IMG/VR virus record: IMGVR_UViG_3300042898_003434
Span: 1-64,000 of that record
Strand: one strand, 5' to 3'
From: a virus
Length of the DNA stretch: 64,000 nucleotides
Shown here: positions 31,141 to 39,143 of the stretch, in pieces
How the letters are laid out: each line of letters begins with the position of its first letter
Numbering within the stretch: the first letter of the stretch is position 1
The notes under the pieces: model-generated
Database searches by the model: none
Told to the model about the DNA's origin: nothing
What the model saw: only the letters and a program-made list of their open reading frames with translations
Position numbers and translations under genes: made by a program

Positions 31141-32538
31141 TTATAAACTCGAATTATTTCCCTTTTCGTTATGACGATGAGAATTCCATTTATTCTTCAA
31201 TAAATTTTTTACCGAATTACTATCTTCCTGCATATTCGACTGAATTGCCATAGATTCTCTTGATTTTGCATCAAATATCTGAATATTTCCTGTGCTGGTG
31301 TCCATATTTGAATATAAAGTTATACCGTCTGGACCAAATCGATTTTTAATTACGTGGAACCTCGCGGTATTATTGGCTTTATCGTCTATATTACGCGAAA
31401 GGCTTAGTACAAAGTCGGCAGTCATGATCTTCCTGTAACTATCAGACACATTCTGTGCTTGTACGATGTCTTCACCTAAAGCAGTACGATTGGCTTGACT
31501 TGCTGTCCAAATTGGAAGTTGCAATTCACCGGCAATCTGTCTAAGTTCTTCATATATACTACCACCTTCTGAATAGCTGTTGCTATTCTTTTCTTTTTCA
31601 AGTGGACGGAGAATATCTGCATAATCCACAATAATTTCATCAATCTTGAAATTGTTTAGCGTCTGAATGCGTTCGACATGAAATTTCAAAGATTGAGCGC
31701 ACACCGTTTTCAGCGGGAAATACTTAACAAAAAGACGGCCCTTGATACTCTTCAATTTTGCCTCGACGGTGGCTTGATGGTGTTTGATATCTTGAAAATT
31801 GATTCCAGTAAAACAACAATCGTATCTCAATCCGACATAATTTTCATTTAATTCCAACGTAAAATGTGCGACGTTTTTACCCGCCGCCATAGCCTTGGCA
31901 CCGAGGGAGCATAACAACCATGATTTACCAACACCAGCGGGTGCCACCACAACACCCAGCTCCCCCGGCCCAAGGCCACCGTCCATGAGGGAGTCGACGA
32001 CATCCCATCCGGTCGGTACAACTTTACGACACATTTCACTCATGCGTGTTGCCACGTCAACGTTGTAATCGTGTCCTAAATTTCTTTCCATGCCAGCCTT
32101 CATTGCCTTATCGACTAGCGACTTGATCTTATCATAATCACCGGACTTCAAATGGTCGACGGACTCGACGATGGCTCCCTTGAGTTTTTGATTTTTGCAA
32201 AACTCCAAAAATTGTTCTTTGACAAATTGTAGATCGCTATCCTTGATCTTGAAATGAACTGCTTTCAGGTGTTCTACTACAGATGCTTTAAATTGATCTG
32301 ATTTAATAGTATCCATTCTCACGGAGAATACTTGACTACTTGGCATTCCTCGGTATTGGTTATAATACTGGATTACTTCATTTACGATCCATCGATGTGC
32401 TTCATTTTCGAAAGAATCTATTTCAACGATATCAAGGATTCGCTCCAAAAAAGATTTGTCGGTTAAAATTCCCGCGATAATCTTGATTTGAAATTCAATT
32501 CCGTATTTTTGTAGGTTGTCTATGATTACTGGTGCCAT
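31141..32538 (-). CDS. 41: DnaB-type replicative helicase (T4 gp41-like)
   Basis: 465 aa. RecA-like core with Walker A VVAPAGVGKSW, Walker B IIVDYADIL and a later SQANRTA tract (H3-like), preceded by a helical N-terminal domain. It unwinds DNA at the fork; the primase partner gp61 is not in the window. Promoter TTGACG-N17-TATATT ends 8 nt before the ATG. Confidence 0.92.
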   Translation of the reverse strand: MAPVIIDNLQKYGIEFQIKIIAGILTDKSFLERILDIVEIDSFENEAHRWIVNEVIQYYNQYRGMPSSQVFSVRMDTIKSDQFKASVVEHLKAVHFKIKDSDLQFVKEQFLEFCKNQKLKGAIVESVDHLKSGDYDKIKSLVDKAMKAGMERNLGHDYNVDVATRMSEMCRKVVPTGWDVVDSLMDGGLGPGELGVVVAPAGVGKSWLLCSLGAKAMAAGKNVAHFTLELNENYVGLRYDCCFTGINFQDIKHHQATVEAKLKSIKGRLFVKYFPLKTVCAQSLKFHVERIQTLNNFKIDEIIVDYADILRPLEKEKNSNSYSEGGSIYEELRQIAGELQLPIWTASQANRTALGEDIVQAQNVSDSYRKIMTADFVLSLSRNIDDKANNTARFHVIKNRFGPDGITLYSNMDTSTGNIQIFDAKSRESMAIQSNMQEDSNSVKNLLKNKWNSHRHNEKGNNSSL

Positions 32539-32546
32539 GATTTTGG

Positions 32547-32575
32547 AATATATGGTAATAGGTGGTGCCCGTCAA
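32547..32575 (-). promoter_or_regulatory. Sigma70-type promoter of the helicase gene
   Basis: TTGACG, 17-nt spacer, TATATT, 8 nt to the ATG. Confidence 0.6.
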
Positions 32576-32583
32576 TGAAAAAA

Positions 32584-33633
32584 TTAAGATCTGGCCGAAA
32601 TCGACAATGGCCAGAATACTTCTTGGAGCCAAACATGATAGTTTGATATGGACGCTTGCATGCGGCTTCGAGTCATTTTTTGAATGAATTGAATCTTGTT
32701 GTATTCAAAAATTCTTTCTGCTGAACTCTCGACGTTCATTTGCAACGATGGTGAGAAGTCTGGATCTTTAAGTTGCATCAATTTATAATTTCTACGAATG
32801 ATTTCATGACTATCAAGTACTTTTGCGAATATCTTCTTCTCGTTGTATTGATCCTTGCTACGAGCGAGTATTTCTTCTACCGAACTTTCTTTTTCTTCGG
32901 TAAGCATAGGAAAAGATTTAATAGCAGTCTTAAGACCGATTCCATTAACACCGTCAATGTTGTCAGAATTGTCACCTTCTAAAATTCGATAATATATAAA
33001 ATTGGTTGGATGTACACCATACTCATTAATAATATCTTGTACTCCATAGATTTTTTTCTTGATTGGACTCCAAACACTAACTCTCTCGTTTACCAATTGT
33101 AAAAAATCCTTATCGCTGCTCATGATGGTAATCTTGGCATCTTTGTGCATCTGTGTGGATATATACGCAATAGCATCATCTGCTTCAATATAGTCCACGC
33201 AAACCAAGCTAATTGGCAATTCTCGCAAGAAATCAATCAACAATGACATCTGTTGCAACATAGCCTTTTTTTCTGTGTCTGGTGTTCCCATATCCTCATA
33301 CGCACGGTTTACGCGCACCGACATTGCTCGCTTGTCTTTATATTCTGGGTATATCTTCTTTCTCTTCAAGCTACCACCTTTACCGTCAAACACAATAATG
33401 ACTCTGGTTGGTTTCAACATCTTTATAGCATAACCCATACTAGTAAGAAATCCACTTATCCCACCCACGTGCTCACCGTTATCGTTTAACGTTGGAACGA
33501 CCGTCCAGCATCTGATGAATGAATTTGTACCATCGACCACCAAGATATTACTGTTTTTGGTACGAGTAGAATTTGCAGGAGCATTAGTATGCTCTTGTTT
33601 TATTTGCTCAAATATAGATTTAAATTTATTCAT
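32584..33633 (-). CDS. rnh: 5'-3' exonuclease / RNase H (T4 Rnh-like, FEN family)
   Basis: 349 aa. Flap-endonuclease fold with ILVVDGTNSFIR, VIIVFDGKGGSLKR, the acidic cluster YIEADDAIAY, TIMSSDKDFLQLV and the helix-hairpin-helix tract GDNSDNIDGVNGIG. Removes RNA primers and 5' flaps during lagging-strand synthesis. Placed between helicase and UvsX with the rest of the replisome. Confidence 0.92.
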   Translation of the reverse strand: MNKFKSIFEQIKQEHTNAPANSTRTKNSNILVVDGTNSFIRCWTVVPTLNDNGEHVGGISGFLTSMGYAIKMLKPTRVIIVFDGKGGSLKRKKIYPEYKDKRAMSVRVNRAYEDMGTPDTEKKAMLQQMSLLIDFLRELPISLVCVDYIEADDAIAYISTQMHKDAKITIMSSDKDFLQLVNERVSVWSPIKKKIYGVQDIINEYGVHPTNFIYYRILEGDNSDNIDGVNGIGLKTAIKSFPMLTEEKESSVEEILARSKDQYNEKKIFAKVLDSHEIIRRNYKLMQLKDPDFSPSLQMNVESSAERIFEYNKIQFIQKMTRSRMQASISNYHVWLQEVFWPLSISARS

Positions 33634-33678
33634 TTAATGAGAATCGCGTGGAGGTATTTCACTCCACACGACTGTTTA

Positions 33679-34899
33679 TTATTCGTCTACCCCGTCGGCA
33701 CCCGTATCATATTCTATGTCTTCCGACATTTCAGAATTTGGAGCCTTATACTTCATAACGAAGTTTTCGCATATCTTCGCATACAAGTAATCCTTGCAAT
33801 CCGAACGTTGAGCTAGAAGTTTTGGCAAATCTTTCTTTTCAAAAATGACTGTTTCGGGTTCTTTACCTTCAACGACCATGATGAATTGAAGACTCTTTGC
33901 CTTCTTATCTTCTTCCTTCTCGTCTTCGAGTTGCTTTTTTGTCTTTTTCTCGGCAGACTTAACCTTCTTGGCATTAGTAACAATGTCCCATTCGATTAGA
34001 CGTTCCAACCAATTGCCGTAATTGTCAATACCACGGTCGAAGAAAACGTCAAATTCGACGCTTCTCATCGGCGGTCCCATGCGATTTTTGATAACAGTGC
34101 ATTTAGTTTTAATACCAATAGCTTGTTTATCTGAGTTTTTTATTTGACCAATCGACTTCAAGCGGAGTCTTAGTGATGAATGGAAAGCAATGGCCTTACC
34201 TCCGCTAGTTGTATATGGATCTCCCAAGCCAATAAATCCAACCTTCTGACGAAGTTGATTTGTAAACACTAAACAGATTCGTTGTTTAGAAATCAGTCCG
34301 GTGATTTTTCGCATCGCTTTACTGATAGCAATAGCTTTACCAGTTGCATATCCGTCCGCGCCGTGATCACTTGCCATTTCCTTCTTGGTAGAAGCTGCGG
34401 CAACAGAATCAACAAGAATTGTGACCAAACGATTTTTGTTGGATTTACGTACAAGTGCAATGATTTCTTCGATCTTATCAAAAATATCTTCGACTGTGTC
34501 AAGCGCAAGATACATCATTTTATCTGTGTCAACGCCAATCGCGATCAAGAAAGGGCGATCTACGGATGATTCGGTATCAATGAAAATAGCCAAGCCGCCT
34601 TTGCGTTGAGTTTCTGCGAGCAAGTGCGCTCCCATTAAACTTTTACCAGAGGCTTCAAGACCTGTCAGTTCAGTGATACGACCAACTGGCAATCCTGCGT
34701 TTGCGCGATTGGCAATGGCTAAGTCAACTAAACTATTTCCGGTAGAGACCCAATCAACAATTTGCGAAGGATCATCCTCCGCGTCTAAAAAAAATGCAAC
34801 TTTTCCATCACTATTTTTATTGAGTGATGCGGCCAAGGCATCTGCTAATTCATCGCGCACCGGAGTAGATTCGTCGGTGTTATTTTTCTTATCTTTCAT
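33679..34899 (-). CDS. uvsX: UvsX recombinase
   Basis: 406 aa from the ATG at 34899; the longer frame runs back through the gp32 terminator and is rejected. RecA-family core: Walker A GLEASGKSL, Walker B LVTILVDSVAA, and the DNA-binding-loop region following FTNQLRQKVG. An acidic C-terminus ends the protein, as in T4 UvsX. Catalyses strand invasion for recombination-dependent replication together with gp32. Confidence 0.94.
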   Translation of the reverse strand: MKDKKNNTDESTPVRDELADALAASLNKNSDGKVAFFLDAEDDPSQIVDWVSTGNSLVDLAIANRANAGLPVGRITELTGLEASGKSLMGAHLLAETQRKGGLAIFIDTESSVDRPFLIAIGVDTDKMMYLALDTVEDIFDKIEEIIALVRKSNKNRLVTILVDSVAAASTKKEMASDHGADGYATGKAIAISKAMRKITGLISKQRICLVFTNQLRQKVGFIGLGDPYTTSGGKAIAFHSSLRLRLKSIGQIKNSDKQAIGIKTKCTVIKNRMGPPMRSVEFDVFFDRGIDNYGNWLERLIEWDIVTNAKKVKSAEKKTKKQLEDEKEEDKKAKSLQFIMVVEGKEPETVIFEKKDLPKLLAQRSDCKDYLYAKICENFVMKYKAPNSEMSEDIEYDTGADGVDE

Positions 34900-34927
34900 A
34901 ATTTTAAATTTATAGAGGTTTATATAA

Positions 34928-34967
34928 AAACGCCTATACACCAATTTGATATGGTGAATAGGCGTTT
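34928..34967 (-). terminator. Intrinsic terminator between gp32 and uvsX
   Basis: On the minus strand ACGCCTAT...CACCA pairs with TGGTG...ATAGGCGT and is followed by TTTTTATATA. Confidence 0.85.
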
Positions 34968-34997
34968 ATACTTTTTAATTAACCAAAACGACTATTC

Positions 34998-35801
34998 TTA
35001 GGAACCGAAAAGGTCTTTGAATTCGTCGGCGATATCTTTGTTGGAAGGAGCCTTGACAGCGACCTTGGTAGTCGCACTCTTGACCGGTTCGGAAACTTGT
35101 TCCGTTTCTTCAACAGTAGGAACGGGTGTTTCGCCATCTGGATCCGCTGCATTTAACCATGCGTCCATGGCGGTTGCCAATTCGTCATAAGTAAGTTCAG
35201 GAAACAATTCAGTGACGTTCTTTTGATTCTTCACCTTGTCGACAAGGTTCTTGTCGTTGATGTCGAATGCGGGGGATTGGTTTGGCTTGACGCGAATGGC
35301 TGTTTCTGGGAAGGACTTTCCGGTCTCTTCTGCGGATTTAAATTCCACTACAATATCACGACCGGCTTTTAGATCTGTAATATCGCCATAATCAGCATCA
35401 GCGCAAATGCTCAAGATTTCTTGATAGACTTGCTTACCCATGCCCCAGAACTTAACACCTTCGTGTTCTAGTCCACGAACAAGAACGGGAACATAAGTCC
35501 GCATCTTTGGTTCTAATGCACGACCACGCTTCCATTCTTCCTTATCCTTAGATTGCTTGAGTCTGTTTGCAAACTCAACAATAGGGTCGGGACGATTAAA
35601 TGAGGATGGACTCAAATAAGTCTTTCCGTTCATGTTATAGTGAAAATACAATTCGATGAATGGATTTTCGGTATTGTGAGAGTACGGGACAATGCGAACA
35701 ACTTGCTTGCCAGCGCTCGGTTTCCACAGACTTGTGGACTTTGTTGTAGTGGTCTTGAGTGCTTCAAGACGCGACTTTACTTTTGATAGATCTAATGCCA
35801 T
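34998..35801 (-). CDS. 32: Single-stranded DNA-binding protein (gp32-like)
   Basis: 267 aa. An N-terminal basic LAST-like segment (LSKVKSRLEALKTT), an OB-fold core with aromatic strands (FIELYFHYNM) and the acidic C-terminal tail DEFKDLFGS that recruits replication partners. The zinc-binding Cys/His set of T4 gp32 is not evident, as in cyanophage homologues. This gene has a true SD-like AAGGA 5 nt before the ATG and a structured leader with two abutting hairpins (35842-35897), unlike most genes here. Confidence 0.92.
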   Translation of the reverse strand: MALDLSKVKSRLEALKTTTTKSTSLWKPSAGKQVVRIVPYSHNTENPFIELYFHYNMNGKTYLSPSSFNRPDPIVEFANRLKQSKDKEEWKRGRALEPKMRTYVPVLVRGLEHEGVKFWGMGKQVYQEILSICADADYGDITDLKAGRDIVVEFKSAEETGKSFPETAIRVKPNQSPAFDINDKNLVDKVKNQKNVTELFPELTYDELATAMDAWLNAADPDGETPVPTVEETEQVSEPVKSATTKVAVKAPSNKDIADEFKDLFGS

Positions 35802-35841
35802 AATATTCCTTAACTTTTAACTTTTTAATGTTTAACTTGCC

Positions 35842-35897
35842 GACTGGTTGAAAAACCAGTCAGTCAATTGATGTGTAGAATGCATCAACGATTGACT
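35842..35897 (-). promoter_or_regulatory. Tandem hairpins in the gp32 mRNA leader
   Basis: Two hairpins abut: GACTGGTT/AACCAGTC with a 4-nt loop (35842-35861), and AGTCAAT/ATTGACT continuing into TGATG/CATCA (35862-35897). They lie 40-100 nt upstream of the gp32 start. T4 gp32 represses its own translation by binding a structured leader; an analogous operator is the likely role. Confidence 0.6.
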
Positions 35898-35972
35898 ATT
35901 GTCAACTTATAATAAGAACTTTTAAATTTTTACTAGCAACTGATAACTGAGCAATCGTTAATTTATTCAATA

Positions 35973-35980
35973 TATAAATA
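35973..35980 (-). promoter_or_regulatory. TATTTATA box upstream of the gp32 leader
   Basis: The coding strand reads GATATTTATATATTG about 75 nt before the hairpins. A TTGACA (about 35909-35914) with a weak -10 closer to the gene could be a second promoter. Confidence 0.35.
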
Positions 35981-36018
35981 TCGAATAACATTAACAATAC
36001 TGCACGTTTTGTATTATT

Positions 36019-36414
36019 TTACAAGAAAAAAATACGCAATAATTTTGTAGGCATAATTTTTATTTTGCCGTCGTTTACAACAATTATTGAATCTTTAAAT
36101 TTGGTCCAATCAACCTGATATGTATGAGAAAATAATCCGCCGTTCTCTTGCTTGATCAATTCATTGAGAGCGTTGATCGAATATAATATATTAAAATCTT
36201 TTTTACGATGAACAGATATTGTTTTCGGAAAATATTTGCCGTTATTTTTCTCTACGTTATACGTAAGAAAAATTTCAGTCGGGTTTTCCGAGTTTTTTAA
36301 AATATACACTTTGCCGCCGTCGATCTTGTAAAATTCTTTCATTAATTCAATATCGGATTGATATGAAGCAACGTCGGAGAAAGTGCAAAGCAACTGCGTA
36401 TTTGAGTTGTGCAT
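36019..36414 (-). CDS. Hypothetical protein
   Basis: 131 aa from an ATG one base after the upstream stop (TAACATG). Mixed alpha/beta, no recognised motif; Lys-rich with an aromatic C-terminus (KLLRIFFL). Coupled to the 36416 gene. Confidence 0.6.
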   Translation of the reverse strand: MHNSNTQLLCTFSDVASYQSDIELMKEFYKIDGGKVYILKNSENPTEIFLTYNVEKNNGKYFPKTISVHRKKDFNILYSINALNELIKQENGGLFSHTYQVDWTKFKDSIIVVNDGKIKIMPTKLLRIFFL

Positions 36415-36415
36415 G

Positions 36416-37288
36416 TTACCCCTGTTTACCCGCAAATAGTTTCAATTCGTCTCTATCGTTCGATTTAATAGGAGCAACTTCACCACTCAAACTGACAACG
36501 GCGGCGACAGAACCGGAAGAATCTCTCCATTCTCCGTATGGAGTCGATGACCAATTTTTACTCTTTGCGAATTGTATAGTAATATCAACTTTCGGTTGAA
36601 TAGCCGGTACAACTGGCGTCGTTGGTTCTGGTCTTGGTGCCGATGCAGTTGTAGCTACTCCTTGTGAATCGTCTGTACCTTTGCTTGCAGGTTCCGTGGA
36701 TGGCGTGGATGCTGGATCCGATTGAGTGGCTGCTGGAGCTTCTGCTGATGGTTTTGAGCTTGTAGATGCCGCTGCTGCTTTTTCCGGTGCATCTGCACTG
36801 GCGGCAGTCGGCTCTGTTGCTGGCGGCAAACCGGACGGTGTTGCGTCTGGGGTGGACGCTTGCGATCCGTCCACAGGCGCTTGTTTTTCTTTAGCACTTG
36901 GATCGGTCTGAGAAGTTGTTTGTTGCGTAACTCTCTTTTGCTTTCCTCTTTTCTTGTAATAAAGATTCATACCGCCCTTGCCATGTGTAGGATCAGCAAT
37001 CGCATGAGTTCCTTTTTTCAACGCCGCATCTCTATATTCTTTGGATGGGAAAGTAACCAACCAACCTTCTTTGTTATACGCTTGTCTTTCTGGATGCTTG
37101 CCCTCGTGTCTAAGCGCTTTAATAACTTCAGACACCGTCGCATCATCAAATTTCTTTTCTATCAAACTTTCCATCAATAAAAACATATGTTCTGTATTTT
37201 GTACGTCAAACGTACCATCCTCAACCAACGGATGAACGCATATGTCTAAGATTGAACCATTAACTGCTTCTAGGATGTCTTGTTTCAT
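36416..37288 (-). CDS. Two-domain protein with Pro/Ala/Ser/Thr linker
   Basis: 290 aa. The N-terminal 110 residues form a helical domain ending in a basic KKRGKQKR stretch; a low-complexity linker rich in Pro, Ala, Ser, Thr (about 118-230) leads to a 60-residue C-terminal domain with an aromatic YGEWRDSSGSV strand pair. No family recognised. TATTTATA lies 13 nt upstream. Confidence 0.65.
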   Translation of the reverse strand: MKQDILEAVNGSILDICVHPLVEDGTFDVQNTEHMFLLMESLIEKKFDDATVSEVIKALRHEGKHPERQAYNKEGWLVTFPSKEYRDAALKKGTHAIADPTHGKGGMNLYYKKRGKQKRVTQQTTSQTDPSAKEKQAPVDGSQASTPDATPSGLPPATEPTAASADAPEKAAAASTSSKPSAEAPAATQSDPASTPSTEPASKGTDDSQGVATTASAPRPEPTTPVVPAIQPKVDITIQFAKSKNWSSTPYGEWRDSSGSVAAVVSLSGEVAPIKSNDRDELKLFAGKQG

Positions 37289-37301
37289 GAATTATTATAC
37301 C

Positions 37302-37309
37302 TATAAATA
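37302..37309 (-). promoter_or_regulatory. TATTTATA box before the 36416-37288 gene
   Basis: The coding strand reads ATATTTATAGGTATAATAATTC, 13 nt before the ATG; the following TATAAT may also serve as a -10 element. Confidence 0.4.
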
Positions 37310-37347
37310 TACGTATATATAACAAATATACAATATAATTATAAATA

Positions 37348-38718
37348 TCAGTTCATCTCTATCTTTTGCATTTCGGCGTAATTTTTTCCTATATAAACTT
37401 TAACCGGAAGATCGTCCGCTTCCATAATTTTTTTAAGTGCTTTTATAATATCTAGCTTATCGCCTCTATGAGCGTCAAACAATATACTATCATATGTGTA
37501 TAAGATTGGCTTAGTCTTTTTATCCGCGCAGTACCCAAGTAACTCTTTCAATGTCTTAACAGCCATCTCAGTTTCGTATGCTTGTAAAATATAATTAAAC
37601 AGCTTGTTTGGCGTTGGACTTTCAATATGACAATCTCTAATTTTACGTTTAAATACAGGAGTTTCTATATATCCATTCTGTTCAAAGAACTTCCAGCGGT
37701 GATCGATATATTCCTGCGCTTTTTTAAAATAAGGTATATACATCCACCTACCATCAATTCCACCATACATTTGATGAAAGGTCAGTCCTTTTGACACCGC
37801 AAGGTCTTCTTCGTCGGCTTCCGGCTTGTTGAAGTAGTACTTGGCAAGATATTCATATGGGTTTACGTCATAAGATATTGGATAATTTATCAAACGCGCA
37901 ACCAATCTTGGGTGGAACGCATTATAATCCATCATCACCAACATACCGTCATCTCCGTGCCTAGAAATAAAAGAATCTCTAGATCCGTTGGTCTTGTTTA
38001 GTGCCGCGTAATTGACGCCACCAAATCGATTGGAAGGTCTTCCGGTGGATGTAAATAGATTGTATTGAGAGTATACCATGTTATTACTGATATGCCTCGT
38101 CTGTTCGGGACCAAACACGTCAATAAACTTGTCAACATCGATGGCCATGCCTATTGACTCCAATTCCGCAAAACAGTTAGTCATCGTGTCGTTAACAAAC
38201 TTGAAACCGTCTTCGTTTAGATATTTCAAAGAGAACTTGTCCGCGAGGCGCAAGTTTTTAAACAACGACGCATGTTTGTATAATGGCACCGAACGATTTA
38301 TATTCGACACTTCTCTGAAGTTTTTTTTTATAAAAACGTGGGCATTTGTTTCTCGTGAAGTTTTATCTGATACGTCGCCCCTCCCAAGGTATTCGATTAC
38401 ACTCAAGTCAACAAACCCAAAGTCTTTACCAATGAGATGGATAACATCTTTCTTATTATTGACCAATTTTACCGCATTTGATTTTTTAAGTGCATTTTTA
38501 AATGCATCAAACGCTATGGGAACGGTGATTGCCTCGTTGTGATTGATTGGCAAGCACCAATATTCGTCGTCGGCGATAAACTTGATGAAAATCAGCGAGA
38601 TGGTGTTGTTGTATGAATGCTTCTCATCGTCGGACATAACCAATTCCATATAAAACGTGTCGGTAGAGACACGGTTTAACAGTAATTCTAGATTTTCAAT
38701 TGACTCGACTATGTTCAC
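37348..38718 (-). CDS. Family A-like DNA polymerase with altered motif A
   Basis: 456 aa. The fingers/palm order of Pol I is clear: TSTGRPSNRFGGVNY (223-237), motif A MDYNAFHPR (263-271) with metal Asp264, motif B K310-x3-F314-x3-Y318-G and motif C TYDSILFD with Asp410. The steric-gate Glu of motif A is His269 and the HDE of motif C is YDS. The N-terminal 3'-5' exonuclease domain is degenerate and lacks the DxE pair. A phage with a full gp43 does not need this for replication, so repair, translesion or primer-processing roles are possible. GTG start exactly 6 nt after a -10 box. Activity unproven. Confidence 0.82.
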   Translation of the reverse strand: MNIVESIENLELLLNRVSTDTFYMELVMSDDEKHSYNNTISLIFIKFIADDEYWCLPINHNEAITVPIAFDAFKNALKKSNAVKLVNNKKDVIHLIGKDFGFVDLSVIEYLGRGDVSDKTSRETNAHVFIKKNFREVSNINRSVPLYKHASLFKNLRLADKFSLKYLNEDGFKFVNDTMTNCFAELESIGMAIDVDKFIDVFGPEQTRHISNNMVYSQYNLFTSTGRPSNRFGGVNYAALNKTNGSRDSFISRHGDDGMLVMMDYNAFHPRLVARLINYPISYDVNPYEYLAKYYFNKPEADEEDLAVSKGLTFHQMYGGIDGRWMYIPYFKKAQEYIDHRWKFFEQNGYIETPVFKRKIRDCHIESPTPNKLFNYILQAYETEMAVKTLKELLGYCADKKTKPILYTYDSILFDAHRGDKLDIIKALKKIMEADDLPVKVYIGKNYAEMQKIEMN

Positions 38719-38724
38719 TGTGGC

Positions 38725-38752
38725 AACTTACCACGTGTTCGGTCGAAGTCAA
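38725..38752 (-). promoter_or_regulatory. Sigma70-type promoter of the family A-like polymerase gene
   Basis: TTGACT, 16-nt spacer, TAAGTT, 6 nt to the GTG start codon. Confidence 0.7.
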
Positions 38753-38753
38753 G

Positions 38754-39143
38754 TCAATATCCGCGCCAATACTCAACTAGGTTTGACAAGGCGAATGATA
38801 AATCCACTTCAGTTTCAATCTTCACTCGATTAATTTCGGCTGCGTTATTTTCAGAAACACTTGACTTTTCGACAATACCGTTAACAATTTTCTTTTCTTT
38901 TGATCCCGATATTTTCCAATTTAAACTGACTACCACATACAAATTTTTGTCTAATCCGTTTATTTTAGATGGGTCTATTTCAATTATTTTATCCTCATTT
39001 ACTTTTTTTACAAAGTATCTAATTAAAATTCCCGACTGATATTGCTCCTTTGTTGGTACCGGATTATATTTTACAGGAGGATTTCGAGTTAACATGCCCG
39101 ATATAATCCCATACTCAGATGTTAATTTGTCATTATATATCAT
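38754..39143 (-). CDS. Hypothetical protein, probably tail/baseplate associated
   Basis: 129 aa from the ATG that overlaps the stop of the upstream baseplate gene (ATGA). Beta-rich, ends in a helix with VDLSFALSNLVEYW. No family recognised. Translational coupling to the large baseplate protein suggests a structural or assembly role. Confidence 0.6.
   Translation of the reverse strand: MIYNDKLTSEYGIISGMLTRNPPVKYNPVPTKEQYQSGILIRYFVKKVNEDKIIEIDPSKINGLDKNLYVVVSLNWKISGSKEKKIVNGIVEKSSVSENNAAEINRVKIETEVDLSFALSNLVEYWRGY

Noticed and set aside
33646-33672. Hairpin between uvsX and rnh as a terminator
   Set aside because: The stem has a mismatch and no T-run follows on the minus strand.
34900-34944. 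Longer upstream start for uvsX
   Set aside because: It runs into the gp32 terminator hairpin; the ATG at 34899 leaves the terminator intact.
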